The notes below the pieces were generated by a model that made no database searches, was not told the origin of the DNA, and saw only the letters and a program-made list of their open reading frames with translations. A program made the translations under genes and the position numbers. Positions 8,652 through 16,667 of a stretch of DNA of 64,000 bases are shown here, piece by piece (the stretch's first letter is position 1; each line of letters opens with the position of its first letter). Source of the DNA: Lentisphaerota bacterium (lineage in GTDB: Bacteria; Verrucomicrobiota; Lentisphaeria; Victivallales; Victivallaceae); the NCBI GenBank assembly GCA_015061605.1, contig SUWH01000013.1:1-64000 (forward strand), read 5' to 3'.

Positions 8652-9359
8652 ATGAGTAATTGTCCGTATCAGTGCTCACACGAAGTTGAGCAGATGTGCC
8701 GTGTCGCCAAAGGCGTCAAACACGGTCCCGCCCCGATCCCCGAAGAGGGTAAATGGGTCAAGTCCAAACAGATCAGCGATATTTCCGGTCTCACCCACGG
8801 TATCGGCTGGTGCGCCCCCCAGCAGGGCTGCTGCAAACTCACCCTCAATGTCAAAGACGGCATCATCCAGGAAGCTCTGGTCGAAACTCTCGGCTGCTCC
8901 GGTATGACCCACAGTGCCGCCATGGCTTCTGAGATCCTCCCCGGCAAGACCATCCTCGAAGCATTGAACAGCGACCTGGTCTGCGATGCCATCAACGTCG
9001 CCATGCGCGAACTCTTCAAGCAGATCGTCTACGGCCGCACCCAGACTGCTTTCAGCGAAAACGGTCTGCCCATCGGCGCCGGTCTGGAAGACCTCGGCAA
9101 AGGCCTGCGTTCCCAGGTCGGTACCATGTTCTCCACTCTGGAAAAAGGCCCCCGCTATCTGGAAATGGCTGAAGGCTACGTCCTCGAAATCGGTCTGGAT
9201 GCCAACGACGAGATCATCGGCTACAAGTTCGTCCACCTCGGCAAGATGATGGAAGCCATCCGCAATGGCGCCGCCCCTGCCGAAGCGTTTGAAAACAATG
9301 TCAAGTCCTATGGCCGCTTCGATGAAGCTGTCAAAAAGATCGACCCGCGCAAACAGTAA
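8652..9359 (+). CDS. NifU/IscU-like iron-sulfur cluster assembly scaffold family protein
   Basis: A 235-residue protein of the NifU-like scaffold family variant that occurs next to GGGtGRT proteins in anaerobes. Cys residues fit a cluster-binding scaffold: CAPQQGCCKLTL (about 54-65) and LGCSGMTHSAAMASEIL (about 80-96). The N-terminus is also Cys-rich (CPYQCSHEVEQMC). AGGAGAAG precedes the start. The next gene starts 24 bases after its stop, and the two almost certainly form a transcription unit ended by the terminator at 10407. Which Fe-S client it serves is not known. Confidence 0.8.
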   Translation: MSNCPYQCSHEVEQMCRVAKGVKHGPAPIPEEGKWVKSKQISDISGLTHGIGWCAPQQGCCKLTLNVKDGIIQEALVETLGCSGMTHSAAMASEILPGKTILEALNSDLVCDAINVAMRELFKQIVYGRTQTAFSENGLPIGAGLEDLGKGLRSQVGTMFSTLEKGPRYLEMAEGYVLEIGLDANDEIIGYKFVHLGKMMEAIRNGAAPAEAFENNVKSYGRFDEAVKKIDPRKQ

Positions 9360-9383
9360 CAATTTATTACAGGAGTTCACACA

Positions 9384-10382
9384 ATGAGCGTGAAATTTGA
9401 AGGTTACGAGCGCCGGATCGCCAAAATCGAAAAAGCGCTTGCCGAATACGGTATCGAAAGTCTCGAAGCTGCCCGCGACCTCTGCCTTGCCAAAGGCGTC
9501 GATGTCGAAGCTATCGTCAAGGGCGTTCAGCCCATCGCATTTGAAAACGCCGTCTGGGCTTACACCCTCGGTGCCGCCATCGCTTTCAAGGCCGGTGCCA
9601 AAGATGCCGCCGAAGCTGCCGAAAAGATCGGTATCGGTCTCCAGGCATTCTGCATCCCCGGTTCTGTCGCTGACAACCGCGCTGTCGGTCTCGGCCACGG
9701 CAACCTCGCCGCGATGCTGCTGCGCGAAGAAACCAAGTGCTTCTGCTTCCTCGCCGGTCACGAATCCTTTGCCGCCGCTGAAGGCGCCATCGGTATCGCC
9801 AAAACCGCGAATAAAGTCCGTAAAGATGCCCTCCGCGTCATCCTTAACGGTCTGGGCAAAGATGCCGCTTACATCATCAGCCGTATCAATGGCTTCACCT
9901 ACGTCGAAACCGAATACGACTACTTCACCGGCGAACTCAAGATCGTCGAAGAAAAAGCCTTCTCCGACGGCCCCAAAGCCGCCGTCAAGTGCTACGGTTC
10001 CGATGATGTCAGCGAAGGTGTCGCCATCATGATCCACGAAGGTGTTGACGTTTCCATCACCGGTAACTCCACCAACCCGACCCGCTTCCAGCACCCGGTC
10101 GCCGGTACCTACAAAAAGTGGGCAACCGAAAACGGCCGCAAGTACTTCAGCGTCGCTTCCGGCGGCGGTACCGGACGTACTCTGCACCCGGACAACATGG
10201 CTGCCGGTCCCGCCAGCTACGGCATGACCGATACCATGGGCCGTATGCATGGTGATGCCCAGTTCGCCGGTTCTTCCAGCGTTCCGGCTCACGTCGAAAT
10301 GATGGGCTTGATCGGTATGGGTAACAACCCGATGGTCGGTGCCTCCGTCGCGGTCGCCGTGGCGGTTTCCCAGGCGAAGTAA
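9384..10382 (+). CDS. GGGtGRT protein
   Basis: A 332-residue member of the family named after its SGGGTGRTLHPDNMAAG motif (about 253-269). Also visible are GMTDTMGRMHGDAQFAGSSS and the Gly/Ala-rich C-terminus MGNNPMVGASVAVAVAV. There is no signal peptide. The molecular role of the family is not established; its constant pairing with the NifU-like scaffold suggests an Fe-S dependent function (inference). The coding sequence is notably rich in C at third positions, as expected for a highly expressed gene. AGGAG precedes the start. Confidence 0.85.
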   Translation: MSVKFEGYERRIAKIEKALAEYGIESLEAARDLCLAKGVDVEAIVKGVQPIAFENAVWAYTLGAAIAFKAGAKDAAEAAEKIGIGLQAFCIPGSVADNRAVGLGHGNLAAMLLREETKCFCFLAGHESFAAAEGAIGIAKTANKVRKDALRVILNGLGKDAAYIISRINGFTYVETEYDYFTGELKIVEEKAFSDGPKAAVKCYGSDDVSEGVAIMIHEGVDVSITGNSTNPTRFQHPVAGTYKKWATENGRKYFSVASGGGTGRTLHPDNMAAGPASYGMTDTMGRMHGDAQFAGSSSVPAHVEMMGLIGMGNNPMVGASVAVAVAVSQAK

Positions 10383-10406
10383 TTTCCCGGGAGATCAACT
10401 GATCCC

Positions 10407-10446
10407 AACGGAGGAACGCCGCAACACGGCGTTTCCTCCGTTTTTT
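10407..10446 (+). terminator. intrinsic terminator after the GGGtGRT gene
   Basis: A 15-bp stem (AACGGAGGAACGCCG paired with CGGCGTTTCCTCCGTT, one bulged T), loop CAACA, followed by TTTTTT at 10441-10446. It lies between the GGGtGRT stop and the CYTH start. Confidence 0.9.
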
Positions 10447-10461
10447 AATCCGGCAAAAATC

Positions 10462-10956
10462 ATGGCAATTGAAATAGAACGTAAATTTCTGGTCGCTTCT
10501 GATATGTGGCGGCAGGATGTTGTTTCCAGCACGTTGATGCGTCAGGGCTATCTCGGCGGCGGAGCATCCACCATCCGGGTGCGCCAGACTGAAAACGCAG
10601 CTTTTCTCACCATCAAAGGACGCGCCAGCGGCATTGCCCGTGCTGAATTTGAATACCCAATACCCATTGCCGATGCCGGAGAGATACTCGCCGCTATGAC
10701 CGTCGGAACCATTGTGGAAAAGATCCGCCATATCGTCCCCGCTGAAAACGGTCTTTTTTGGGAAGTTGACGAGTATCTCAATGCCAACGCTCCGCTTTTC
10801 ACCGCCGAAATCGAACTTCCGACACCATACACCACCTTCCGCGTGCCAGACTGGCTGGGGATCGATGTGTCTGACAATAAAAATTACACCAACCGTTCAT
10901 TGAGCCGTGATCCCTACTCCACCTGGGTGGATGGCGCGCCGGTACAGGAGGATTGA
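10462..10956 (+). CDS. CYTH domain protein (triphosphate tunnel metalloenzyme)
   Basis: A 164-residue protein starting MAIEIERKFLV, the ExExK signature of the CYTH/TTM superfamily, with alternating charged strands afterwards (IRVRQTENAAFLTIKG, EFEYPIP, WEVDEYL, AEIELP). Bacterial members hydrolyse triphosphates, often inorganic tripolyphosphate, or act as adenylate cyclases; bare CYTH proteins of this size are usually triphosphatases. A reading frame continues 41 codons upstream, but those codons lie across the terminator, and the ATG at 10462 gives the conserved N-terminus, so it is chosen. Three bases separate its stop from the rarA start. Confidence 0.88.
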   Translation: MAIEIERKFLVASDMWRQDVVSSTLMRQGYLGGGASTIRVRQTENAAFLTIKGRASGIARAEFEYPIPIADAGEILAAMTVGTIVEKIRHIVPAENGLFWEVDEYLNANAPLFTAEIELPTPYTTFRVPDWLGIDVSDNKNYTNRSLSRDPYSTWVDGAPVQED

Positions 10957-10959
10957 TTT

Positions 10960-12258
10960 ATGGAAGAGGCCTCCCTTTTCGGCGAAAGTATCACCCGGCC
11001 GCTTGCCGACCGGATGCGTCCATCCGATATTTCAGAAATCGTCGGGCAGGATGAACTCCTCGGTGAAGGGGCTCCTTTGCGGCGGATGATCGATTCCGGA
11101 AAACTTTCCAGTTTTATTCTCTGGGGACCTCCCGGATGCGGCAAAACCACTCTGGCGCGCATCCTTGCCAACCGCACTAATTTGCGTTTCACCGCGTTAT
11201 CGGCGGTATTTTCCGGAGTGGCTGATTTGCGTAAAGCCTTTGATGAAGCTGCCAAATATCACCGCTACGGTGAAGGAACGCTTCTTTTTGTCGATGAAAT
11301 ACACCGCTTCAACCGCGCCCAGCAGGATGGATTTCTTCCATTTGTCGAAAACGGCACGGTGATATTGGTCGGTGCCACCACCGAAAACCCCTCTTTTGAA
11401 TTGAACAGTGCGCTCTTAAGCCGCTGTAAAGTCTTTGTTTTGAAACCGCTTTCAAGTGATGCTCTGGAAAAACTCATCACCCGCGCCGAAGATTTGCAGA
11501 AACGACCGCTTCCGGTCACTCCCGAAGCCCGCAACACCCTTATCGAACTTGCCGACGGCGACGGCAGATATTTTATCAATCTGCTCGAAACCGTTTACGA
11601 TCTCACCGGAATGAATGAGATCCTCGATACCGATGCATTGCTCAAAGTGGTTCAAAAGCGTTCTCCCATTTACGACAAAGATCGTGAAGGTCACTACAAT
11701 CTCATCAGCGCACTGCACAAATCTCTCCGCGGTTCGGATACCGATGCCGCGCTCTACTGGGCGGCACGGATGATCGATGCCGGTGAAGACCCGGCGTATT
11801 TGCTCCGGAGATTGACCCGTTTCGCTTCAGAAGATGTCGGTCTTGCCGATCCGATGGCACTGCAGCTCGCCATTGCCGCCTGGGAGAGCTATGACCGTCT
11901 CGGCACCCCCGAAGGCGAACTCGCCATCGCCCAGCTGATAATCTATCTCGGAACCGCACCCAAATCCAACGCCGCCGAAGTCGCCTGGTACGCAGCCAAA
12001 AAAACGGCAAAGGAAAACGCTTCCCTCACTCCGCCTGCCCATATTCTCAATGCGCCGACCAAAATGATGAAAGATCTCGGCTACGGCAAGGGTTATATTT
12101 ACGACCACGACACTCCCGAAGGCTTCTCCGGACAAAACTATTTTCCCGAAGCTATGGGCAGAAAAAAATTCTACAAACCGGTCGAACGCGGCTTTGAACG
12201 CGAAATCGCCCGCCGTCTCGCTTATTGGGAAAACTTGCGCAATAAGAAAAACGGATGA
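10960..12258 (+). CDS. rarA: replication-associated recombination protein A (MgsA family AAA+ ATPase)
   Basis: A 432-residue protein. Walker A is GPPGCGKTT (56-64), Walker B is LLFVDEIHRF (108-117) and sensor 1 is VGATTENPSF, which is diagnostic for RarA. The C-terminal oligomerisation region (LGYGKGYIYDHDTPEGFSGQ, YFPEAMGRKKFY) is intact. RarA acts at stalled replication forks. AGGAGG at 10946-10951 overlaps the end of the CYTH gene, so the two are translationally close. The stop codon is part of the 5' arm of the terminator stem that a MITE has split. Confidence 0.95.
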   Translation: MEEASLFGESITRPLADRMRPSDISEIVGQDELLGEGAPLRRMIDSGKLSSFILWGPPGCGKTTLARILANRTNLRFTALSAVFSGVADLRKAFDEAAKYHRYGEGTLLFVDEIHRFNRAQQDGFLPFVENGTVILVGATTENPSFELNSALLSRCKVFVLKPLSSDALEKLITRAEDLQKRPLPVTPEARNTLIELADGDGRYFINLLETVYDLTGMNEILDTDALLKVVQKRSPIYDKDREGHYNLISALHKSLRGSDTDAALYWAARMIDAGEDPAYLLRRLTRFASEDVGLADPMALQLAIAAWESYDRLGTPEGELAIAQLIIYLGTAPKSNAAEVAWYAAKKTAKENASLTPPAHILNAPTKMMKDLGYGKGYIYDHDTPEGFSGQNYFPEAMGRKKFYKPVERGFEREIARRLAYWENLRNKKNG

Positions 12259-12564
12259 TTTTTTGGATAATGTCCCGAATTTTGTGAAACTTTTATGTTA
12301 TAACTTGCAATATCCATTTTACTGTATTGAAATATACCTCTAAAGGGGTAATTTGTCAAACGATAAAACGGTTTGATTGCAGTCGGTGGATGCAGTGTGA
12401 GGCAAGGTCGCAGGTAAATCAAGGCGAATCTGAAAGAGTGGACTTACGTCCTCGACTGAAGATGAGTCCGCTGATTTGCCAAGAGATTGCCCGCAATGCG
12501 CCGCCGTAGGTTGTATTTTTCACAAAAAATGAGACAATACCATTTTTTGAAAATCATCCGTTTT
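12248..12564 (+). terminator. rarA terminator hairpin interrupted by a MITE
   Basis: AAAACGGATGATTTT (12248-12262) and AAAATCATCCGTTTT (12550-12564) are exact 15-bp reverse complements. Removing the MITE and one copy of its 8-bp target duplication leaves the two arms separated by only TTG, a perfect compact hairpin ending in a T run. The present transcript must form it around a 287-base loop. Confidence 0.75.
12266..12541 (+). mobile_element. MITE family B, copy 1 (276 bp)
   Basis: A non-coding element with imperfect terminal inverted repeats (GATAATGTCCCGAATTTTGT at the left; GGTATTGTCTCATTTTTTGT at the right, reverse complement). It is flanked by the exact 8-bp target duplication ATTTTTTG at 12258-12265 and 12542-12549. 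It is the same length as copy 2. The TGTCCC...TTTTGTGAAA termini and the 8-bp duplication resemble IS256-family ends (inference). Internal hairpin GGAC-TTAC-GTCC at 12440-12451. Confidence 0.88.
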
Positions 12565-12618
12565 ACCGAAATGCGAATATTACTTCATCGTACCTGACCA
12601 ATATGGATTTTTATTTAA

Positions 12619-13800
12619 TTACTGACGGTACATCACCGGGAAAGTGCTTATATCCGGTTCATCTGTCGGCACATCCAGAGGAGGACAACGGTCGACCAAT
12701 CCGGTACGGCGGCTCAATGGATAAAAGGTCAGCCACGCCCGCCCGATAAACTGTCTCCGGTTGACCGGACCGAAGTAACGGCTGTCCATGCTGAAACGGG
12801 AATTATCCCCCAGCATCAGATATTCCTCTTTTCCCAGAGTGAATTCTTCTCCGAAAGCAAACGGTTGACCGCCCATATTGGACAAATGACCGTGATACCC
12901 GCCTTTCATCGAATAAATTTTTCCAAAACGCGGTTCAATATCCTGAATCTTACGGAAAGTATCACTGCCCGGACTCTTTACATAAAGCTGATTATTTTCA
13001 ATTTTCACCGTATCGCCGGGAATTGCGGCAATACGCTTGATGTAATAATAGCCGCCGGTCAGAATCAATGGAATTCCGTTGTAACTCAAGTTTTCAGTGG
13101 TGAATACCATCACGTCACCCCGCGACGGCGGCGAAAGATAAAGCGAAAAACGTTCTACAAAAAGGTGATCACCCAGAGAAACATAACCGTCGGCTATCGT
13201 TTCACCCGGAGCAAAATTTCTGCCCTCATATAAATTGGCATATCCGGCAATTTGTTCCGGCGTGCCGGGAAGTGAAACCTGCTGCCCGCCCAGAGTGAAA
13301 GCGGTACGGTCAAAAATCATCCCGCTTTCACGGCGTTCCGTTCCGGCAAAGTAAGTTGAACTGCTTTGGGCAACGGCCTTGGCATCACACATCCCGAAAA
13401 GTATCTTATTCAATGGAGACGGCAGTTTTTCCAGAAAAGGATTACTGCCGTTTTTCACATCCAGATAGTGTATCCCGTACAACGTCGGCTGCATCGAACT
13501 GGTCGGTATCCGGAACGGTTGAAAATACAATCCGCGCAAACCGAATGCCACCGCCCCCACCACCACGATCAAATCAAGCAATGCAAACATGGTTCCGCGC
13601 TTTTCCGGCAACGGAAACTGCCGGAACTTTTCCCGGATCTTCTGCAATACACCTTTTTCAGCCGGAGCTTCTTCCAATTCAGCAATAAGCGCATCAAAAT
13701 CAGACCGCAACGCCGGGGACAACAGATCATCCTCGGCGTGGCGGCGGTTTTTTATTTCCGCAAGCAGCTTGCGTTTTTTACGGACATCAAAGAAATTCAT
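12619..13800 (-). CDS. lepB: signal peptidase I
   Basis: A 393-residue membrane-anchored S26 serine protease. It has a cytoplasmic N-terminal region of about 70 residues, one membrane segment (about 71-92), the nucleophile motif IPTSSMQPT (Ser102), the general-base motif YYYIKRIAAIPGD (Lys255) and the GDNSRFSMDSRYFGPV box (about 337-352). It is longer than the about 320-residue E. coli enzyme because of an about 120-residue insertion between Ser and Lys and the extended N-terminus. It removes signal peptides from exported proteins, of which this genome has many. Its start overlaps the stop of the upstream proline-rich gene by four bases (ATGA), indicating coupled translation. Confidence 0.94.
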   Translation of the reverse strand: MNFFDVRKKRKLLAEIKNRRHAEDDLLSPALRSDFDALIAELEEAPAEKGVLQKIREKFRQFPLPEKRGTMFALLDLIVVVGAVAFGLRGLYFQPFRIPTSSMQPTLYGIHYLDVKNGSNPFLEKLPSPLNKILFGMCDAKAVAQSSSTYFAGTERRESGMIFDRTAFTLGGQQVSLPGTPEQIAGYANLYEGRNFAPGETIADGYVSLGDHLFVERFSLYLSPPSRGDVMVFTTENLSYNGIPLILTGGYYYIKRIAAIPGDTVKIENNQLYVKSPGSDTFRKIQDIEPRFGKIYSMKGGYHGHLSNMGGQPFAFGEEFTLGKEEYLMLGDNSRFSMDSRYFGPVNRRQFIGRAWLTFYPLSRRTGLVDRCPPLDVPTDEPDISTFPVMYRQ

Positions 13801-14162
13801 CGACGCGGACGTCCTCCTCTATGCCCGCCACGCGGCGGAGCCGGACGGTGATGACGCGGCGGGGGCGGCGGAGTGGTATAACGGATGACTGTGGTCGGCC
13901 GGGTCACCACCACCGGGGCAGGCTGCGTAACCACTACCGGGGCAGGTTGAGTCACTACCACCGGAGCCGGAGCAGCAGTAACAACGGTTTGAGCGGGCGC
14001 AACCACTACCGGAGCCGGACGCAACACCTTGCATACCAGATCCACGATACCGTTGGCAAGTTCAAGACCTTCGTTGCGATAGTGACGATGCGGCCTGGCA
14101 AAAACGCAAGTTCCGACGCAGACCAGTGCAACGACCATCAAAGTTTTAGTTTTTCCATTCAT
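13797..14162 (-). CDS. small secreted proline/valine-repeat protein
   Basis: A 121-residue protein of unknown function. The start chosen is the Met at 14162 (MNGKTKTLMVVALVCVGTCVFA) because it gives a signal peptide and has GGGAGAAA eight bases upstream; upstream in-frame codons are possible but poorer. After about 45 residues there are short repeats of PAPVVVTQ (at least three), a PPPPP stretch and a basic tail rich in His, Arg and Gly (RPRR end). The low-complexity tail suggests a periplasmic or wall-associated spacer. It overlaps lepB by four bases. Confidence 0.65.
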   Translation of the reverse strand: MNGKTKTLMVVALVCVGTCVFARPHRHYRNEGLELANGIVDLVCKVLRPAPVVVAPAQTVVTAAPAPVVVTQPAPVVVTQPAPVVVTRPTTVIRYTTPPPPPRHHRPAPPRGGHRGGRPRR

Positions 14163-14286
14163 TTTTAATTTCTCCCTGTTTTTTGGATGTTTATTCAGGC
14201 TTTTGCCTTTCATCCGCATAACGCTTTTAATAATGAAATTATTTTAATAATCTAAATATTTTTCAAAAAATCTTTGATTTTGAGAA

Positions 14287-14315
14287 AATATAGCTCAAAA
14301 CAGCTCTGCCGTCAA
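14287..14315 (-). promoter_or_regulatory. promoter of the proline-rich/lepB operon
   Basis: On the minus strand TTGACG (14315-14310), 17-bp spacer, TATATT (14292-14287), 125 bases before the chosen start at 14162. Confidence 0.65.
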
Positions 14316-14399
14316 GGGTTTTTGAAAAAAATCTGCAGATAAAACTTGTAACTGTACCGGCGGTGATGTAAATTAAGCGGGTGTATAGTAACATCCATA

Positions 14400-14675
14400 G
14401 TTATTGTCCCAAATTTTGTGAAACTTTTATGTTAATTTGTAATGATAATCGTTATTGTACAAAAAATATACTGCAAAAACAGTAATTTGTCAAACAATAA
14501 AACGGTTTGATTGCAGTCGGCGGATGCAGTGTGATGCAAGGTCGATGGTAAATCAAGGCGATGGTGAGGGAGTGTACTCAGGTACTCGACCGAACCGGAG
14601 TCCGAAGATTTGCCAAGAGATTGCGCGCAATGCGCCGCCGCAGGTTATATTTTTCACAAAAAATGAGACAAAACC
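14400..14675 (+). mobile_element. MITE family B, copy 2 (276 bp)
   Basis: Same length and orientation as copy 1. Left end GTTATTGTCCCAAATTTTGT, right end (reverse complement) GGTTTTGTCTCATTTTTTGT. The flanks carry the exact 8-bp duplication CATCCATA at 14392-14399 and 14676-14683. The internal hairpin is GTAC-TCAG-GTAC (14574-14585), a compensatory change relative to copy 1. It inserted directly upstream of the CapA-like gene, whose Shine-Dalgarno (14685-14690) lies two bases past the target duplication. The remaining stretch 14163-14399 holds the lepB-side promoter and a weak TTGTAA-17-TAAATT candidate at 14346-14374. Confidence 0.9.
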
Positions 14676-14698
14676 CATCCATACAAGGAGATAATAAT

Positions 14699-15934
14699 AT
14701 GAACACCCGTTATGTAAAGTGGCGCGACGGCGGAAATAAACAGTTCAGCACAGTCATCGCCGGAGATTTCTGTCCCCGTGAACAGAATTGTGCCGACCTC
14801 GTCGAACGCGTTGACGAGATCACCCGTCAAGTCAAACCCTTTTTTGACAGTGCCGATCTGAAATTTCTGCAATGGGAATGCACCGTCACCAAACAGGATA
14901 CCCCCATCGATAAAAGCGGCCCCAACCACCGCTGCTACCCCGAATGCACCGTCTTTGCCACCGCTCTGGGCATCGATACCGTCCTGCTTGCCAACAACCA
15001 CACCGGCGACTACGGCGCCCCCGGAGTGAAAGACACGCTCGATGCCTTTGAAAAACTCAACATCCGTACCGTCGGTGCCGGAATGAATGCCGCCGATGCC
15101 GCCCGTCCGCTCCGCATCGAACAGAATGGACTTAAAATTTCCGTCATCAACGCCGCCGAATATGAGTTCGGCATCGCTTATGGTGACGTTCCCGGTGCCT
15201 ACGGCATCGACCCGCTGCAGATCGCATTGGATGTCAAAAGAGAAAAATCCGAATGCGATCTGGTTATCGTCGCGCTTCACGGCGGCCATGAAATGTATTC
15301 CTACCCCACGCCGCGGCTGCGTAAACTCTGCCGTACCATGGTGGAAATGGGCGCGGATGCAGTTTTCAACTGCCACACCCACTGCCCGCTGGGCTATGAA
15401 GTATACAATGGTGCTCCGATCATCTATTCTCCGGGCAACTTCTACTTCCCCAACCGTCCGACTTCGCTGCCCTGCTGGTATCTTGGTTATCTGCCCAAAT
15501 TTTTCTTTGATGAAAACGGTGCATATGCGCTGGAGCTTCTTCCCTACTTCAACTACAAAGAAGCATTGACTTTGCTTGATGAAGCTGATACAGAGAAATT
15601 TTTCGCCTATCTGGATGAATTGATTGCCCCCATCGACGATGAAACACGGCTGCAGAAGCTCTTTGATGCCTGGTGCACCCGCAGCGGTATCAACGGCTAC
15701 TTCGGTCAGCTTTTCAATCGCGCTATCCCGGAATCGTTCCAACTGCGCGAGGGGGTAAAGAAAAATCTCGGTTTGCGGAATTTGTTTACCTGCCAATCCC
15801 ACAATGACCTGCTGCGCAACACTTTGCTGCTTATGGAACGCTACCACCTGGAAGAAGCTGAAGAACTTATCCCGCTGATCAATGCCGCCCAAAACCCGCC
15901 CTGGGTGAAGATCGCCGAAAATCAGGAACAATAA
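14699..15934 (+). CDS. CapA family protein (PGA_cap metallophosphatase fold)
   Basis: A 411-residue protein. Conserved steps are AGDFCP (near 20), LANNHTGDYG (about 98-107), ALHGGHE (about 194-200) and FNCHTHCPLGYEVYNGAPIIYSPGNFYF (about 220-247), the metal-binding pattern of CapA/PgsA proteins. Some members take part in poly-gamma-glutamate capsule synthesis, but no capB/capC partners are present, so its role is open. There is no signal peptide. The start at 14699 is set by AAGGAG at 14685-14690; an open frame continues upstream into the MITE and is ignored. Confidence 0.85.
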   Translation: MNTRYVKWRDGGNKQFSTVIAGDFCPREQNCADLVERVDEITRQVKPFFDSADLKFLQWECTVTKQDTPIDKSGPNHRCYPECTVFATALGIDTVLLANNHTGDYGAPGVKDTLDAFEKLNIRTVGAGMNAADAARPLRIEQNGLKISVINAAEYEFGIAYGDVPGAYGIDPLQIALDVKREKSECDLVIVALHGGHEMYSYPTPRLRKLCRTMVEMGADAVFNCHTHCPLGYEVYNGAPIIYSPGNFYFPNRPTSLPCWYLGYLPKFFFDENGAYALELLPYFNYKEALTLLDEADTEKFFAYLDELIAPIDDETRLQKLFDAWCTRSGINGYFGQLFNRAIPESFQLREGVKKNLGLRNLFTCQSHNDLLRNTLLLMERYHLEEAEELIPLINAAQNPPWVKIAENQEQ

Positions 15935-16000
15935 TCTCCAGATCAAATACCGGAAAAACTGAATCTGATATACAAACAGGAAAAATAAGGAAAAATCAAA

Positions 16001-16630
16001 ATGGCTGAATTCAAGAATGACATCGATCGCATGAGCTACGCGCTCGCCCTCAACATGGCAACCAGCATCCGCCACATGCCGGTGAAACTCAACTACGACA
16101 TCTTCGGCGAAGCAGTCAATGAACTCCTCAAAGGCGGCAAACCTGCCATCACCCAGGCGGAATACGGCGAATATATGCAGAAACTTCAAAATGAGCTTGC
16201 CAAAGCTGAACAGGCCTCCAATGCCGATTCTGCCGCCGCTCTCGAAGAAGAAAAGAAATTCATGGCTGAAAACGGCAAAAAAGAGGGCATCATCACCACC
16301 GCCAGCGGTCTGCAGTATGAAGTCCTCACCCCCGGCAAAGGCGGCGAACGCCCCGGCCCCAAAGATGTGGTGCGTGTCCACTATGAAGGCAAGCTTCTTT
16401 CCGGTAAGATTTTCGACAGCTCCATCCAGCGCGGCGAACCGATCGAATTCCCGGTCAATCAGGTCATCCCCGGCTGGACCGAAGCATTGCAGCTTATGGA
16501 GATCGGCAGCAAATTCCGTCTCTACATCCCCTCCAACCTCGGTTACGGTGCGCACGGTGCCGGAAATGTCATTCCGCCCAACGCCACTTTGATCTTTGAG
16601 GTCGAACTCATCGGCTTCTTTAAGAATTAA
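16001..16630 (+). CDS. FKBP-type peptidyl-prolyl cis-trans isomerase
   Basis: A 209-residue protein. The N-terminal about 100 residues resemble the FkpA/Mip dimerisation arm (helical, Glu/Ala/Lys-rich). The FKBP domain (about 103-209) carries [28 protein letters not shown]-type residues, [16 protein letters not shown] and a C-terminal [10 protein letters not shown]. There is no obvious signal peptide, unlike periplasmic FkpA, so a cytoplasmic location is possible. It lies 66 bases after the CapA-like gene on the same strand. Confidence 0.9.
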   Translation: MAEFKNDIDRMSYALALNMATSIRHMPVKLNYDIFGEAVNELLKGGKPAITQAEYGEYMQKLQNELAKAEQASNADSAAALEEEKKFMAENGKKEGIITTASGLQYEVLTPGKGGERPGPKDVVRVHYEGKLLSGKIFDSSIQRGEPIEFPVNQVIPGWTEALQLMEIGSKFRLYIPSNLGYGAHGAGNVIPPNATLIFEVELIGFFKN

Positions 16631-16667
16631 CGTTGTCTTTCCAGAATGGGGAGCGGCGTGTTCTCGT

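Noticed and set aside
8676-10292. 538-codon open frame on the minus strand
   Set aside because: It lies entirely opposite the scaffold and GGGtGRT genes, whose strong third-position C bias removes stops on the other strand. Its residue composition (Gly/Asp/Phe-rich) is that of an antisense shadow.
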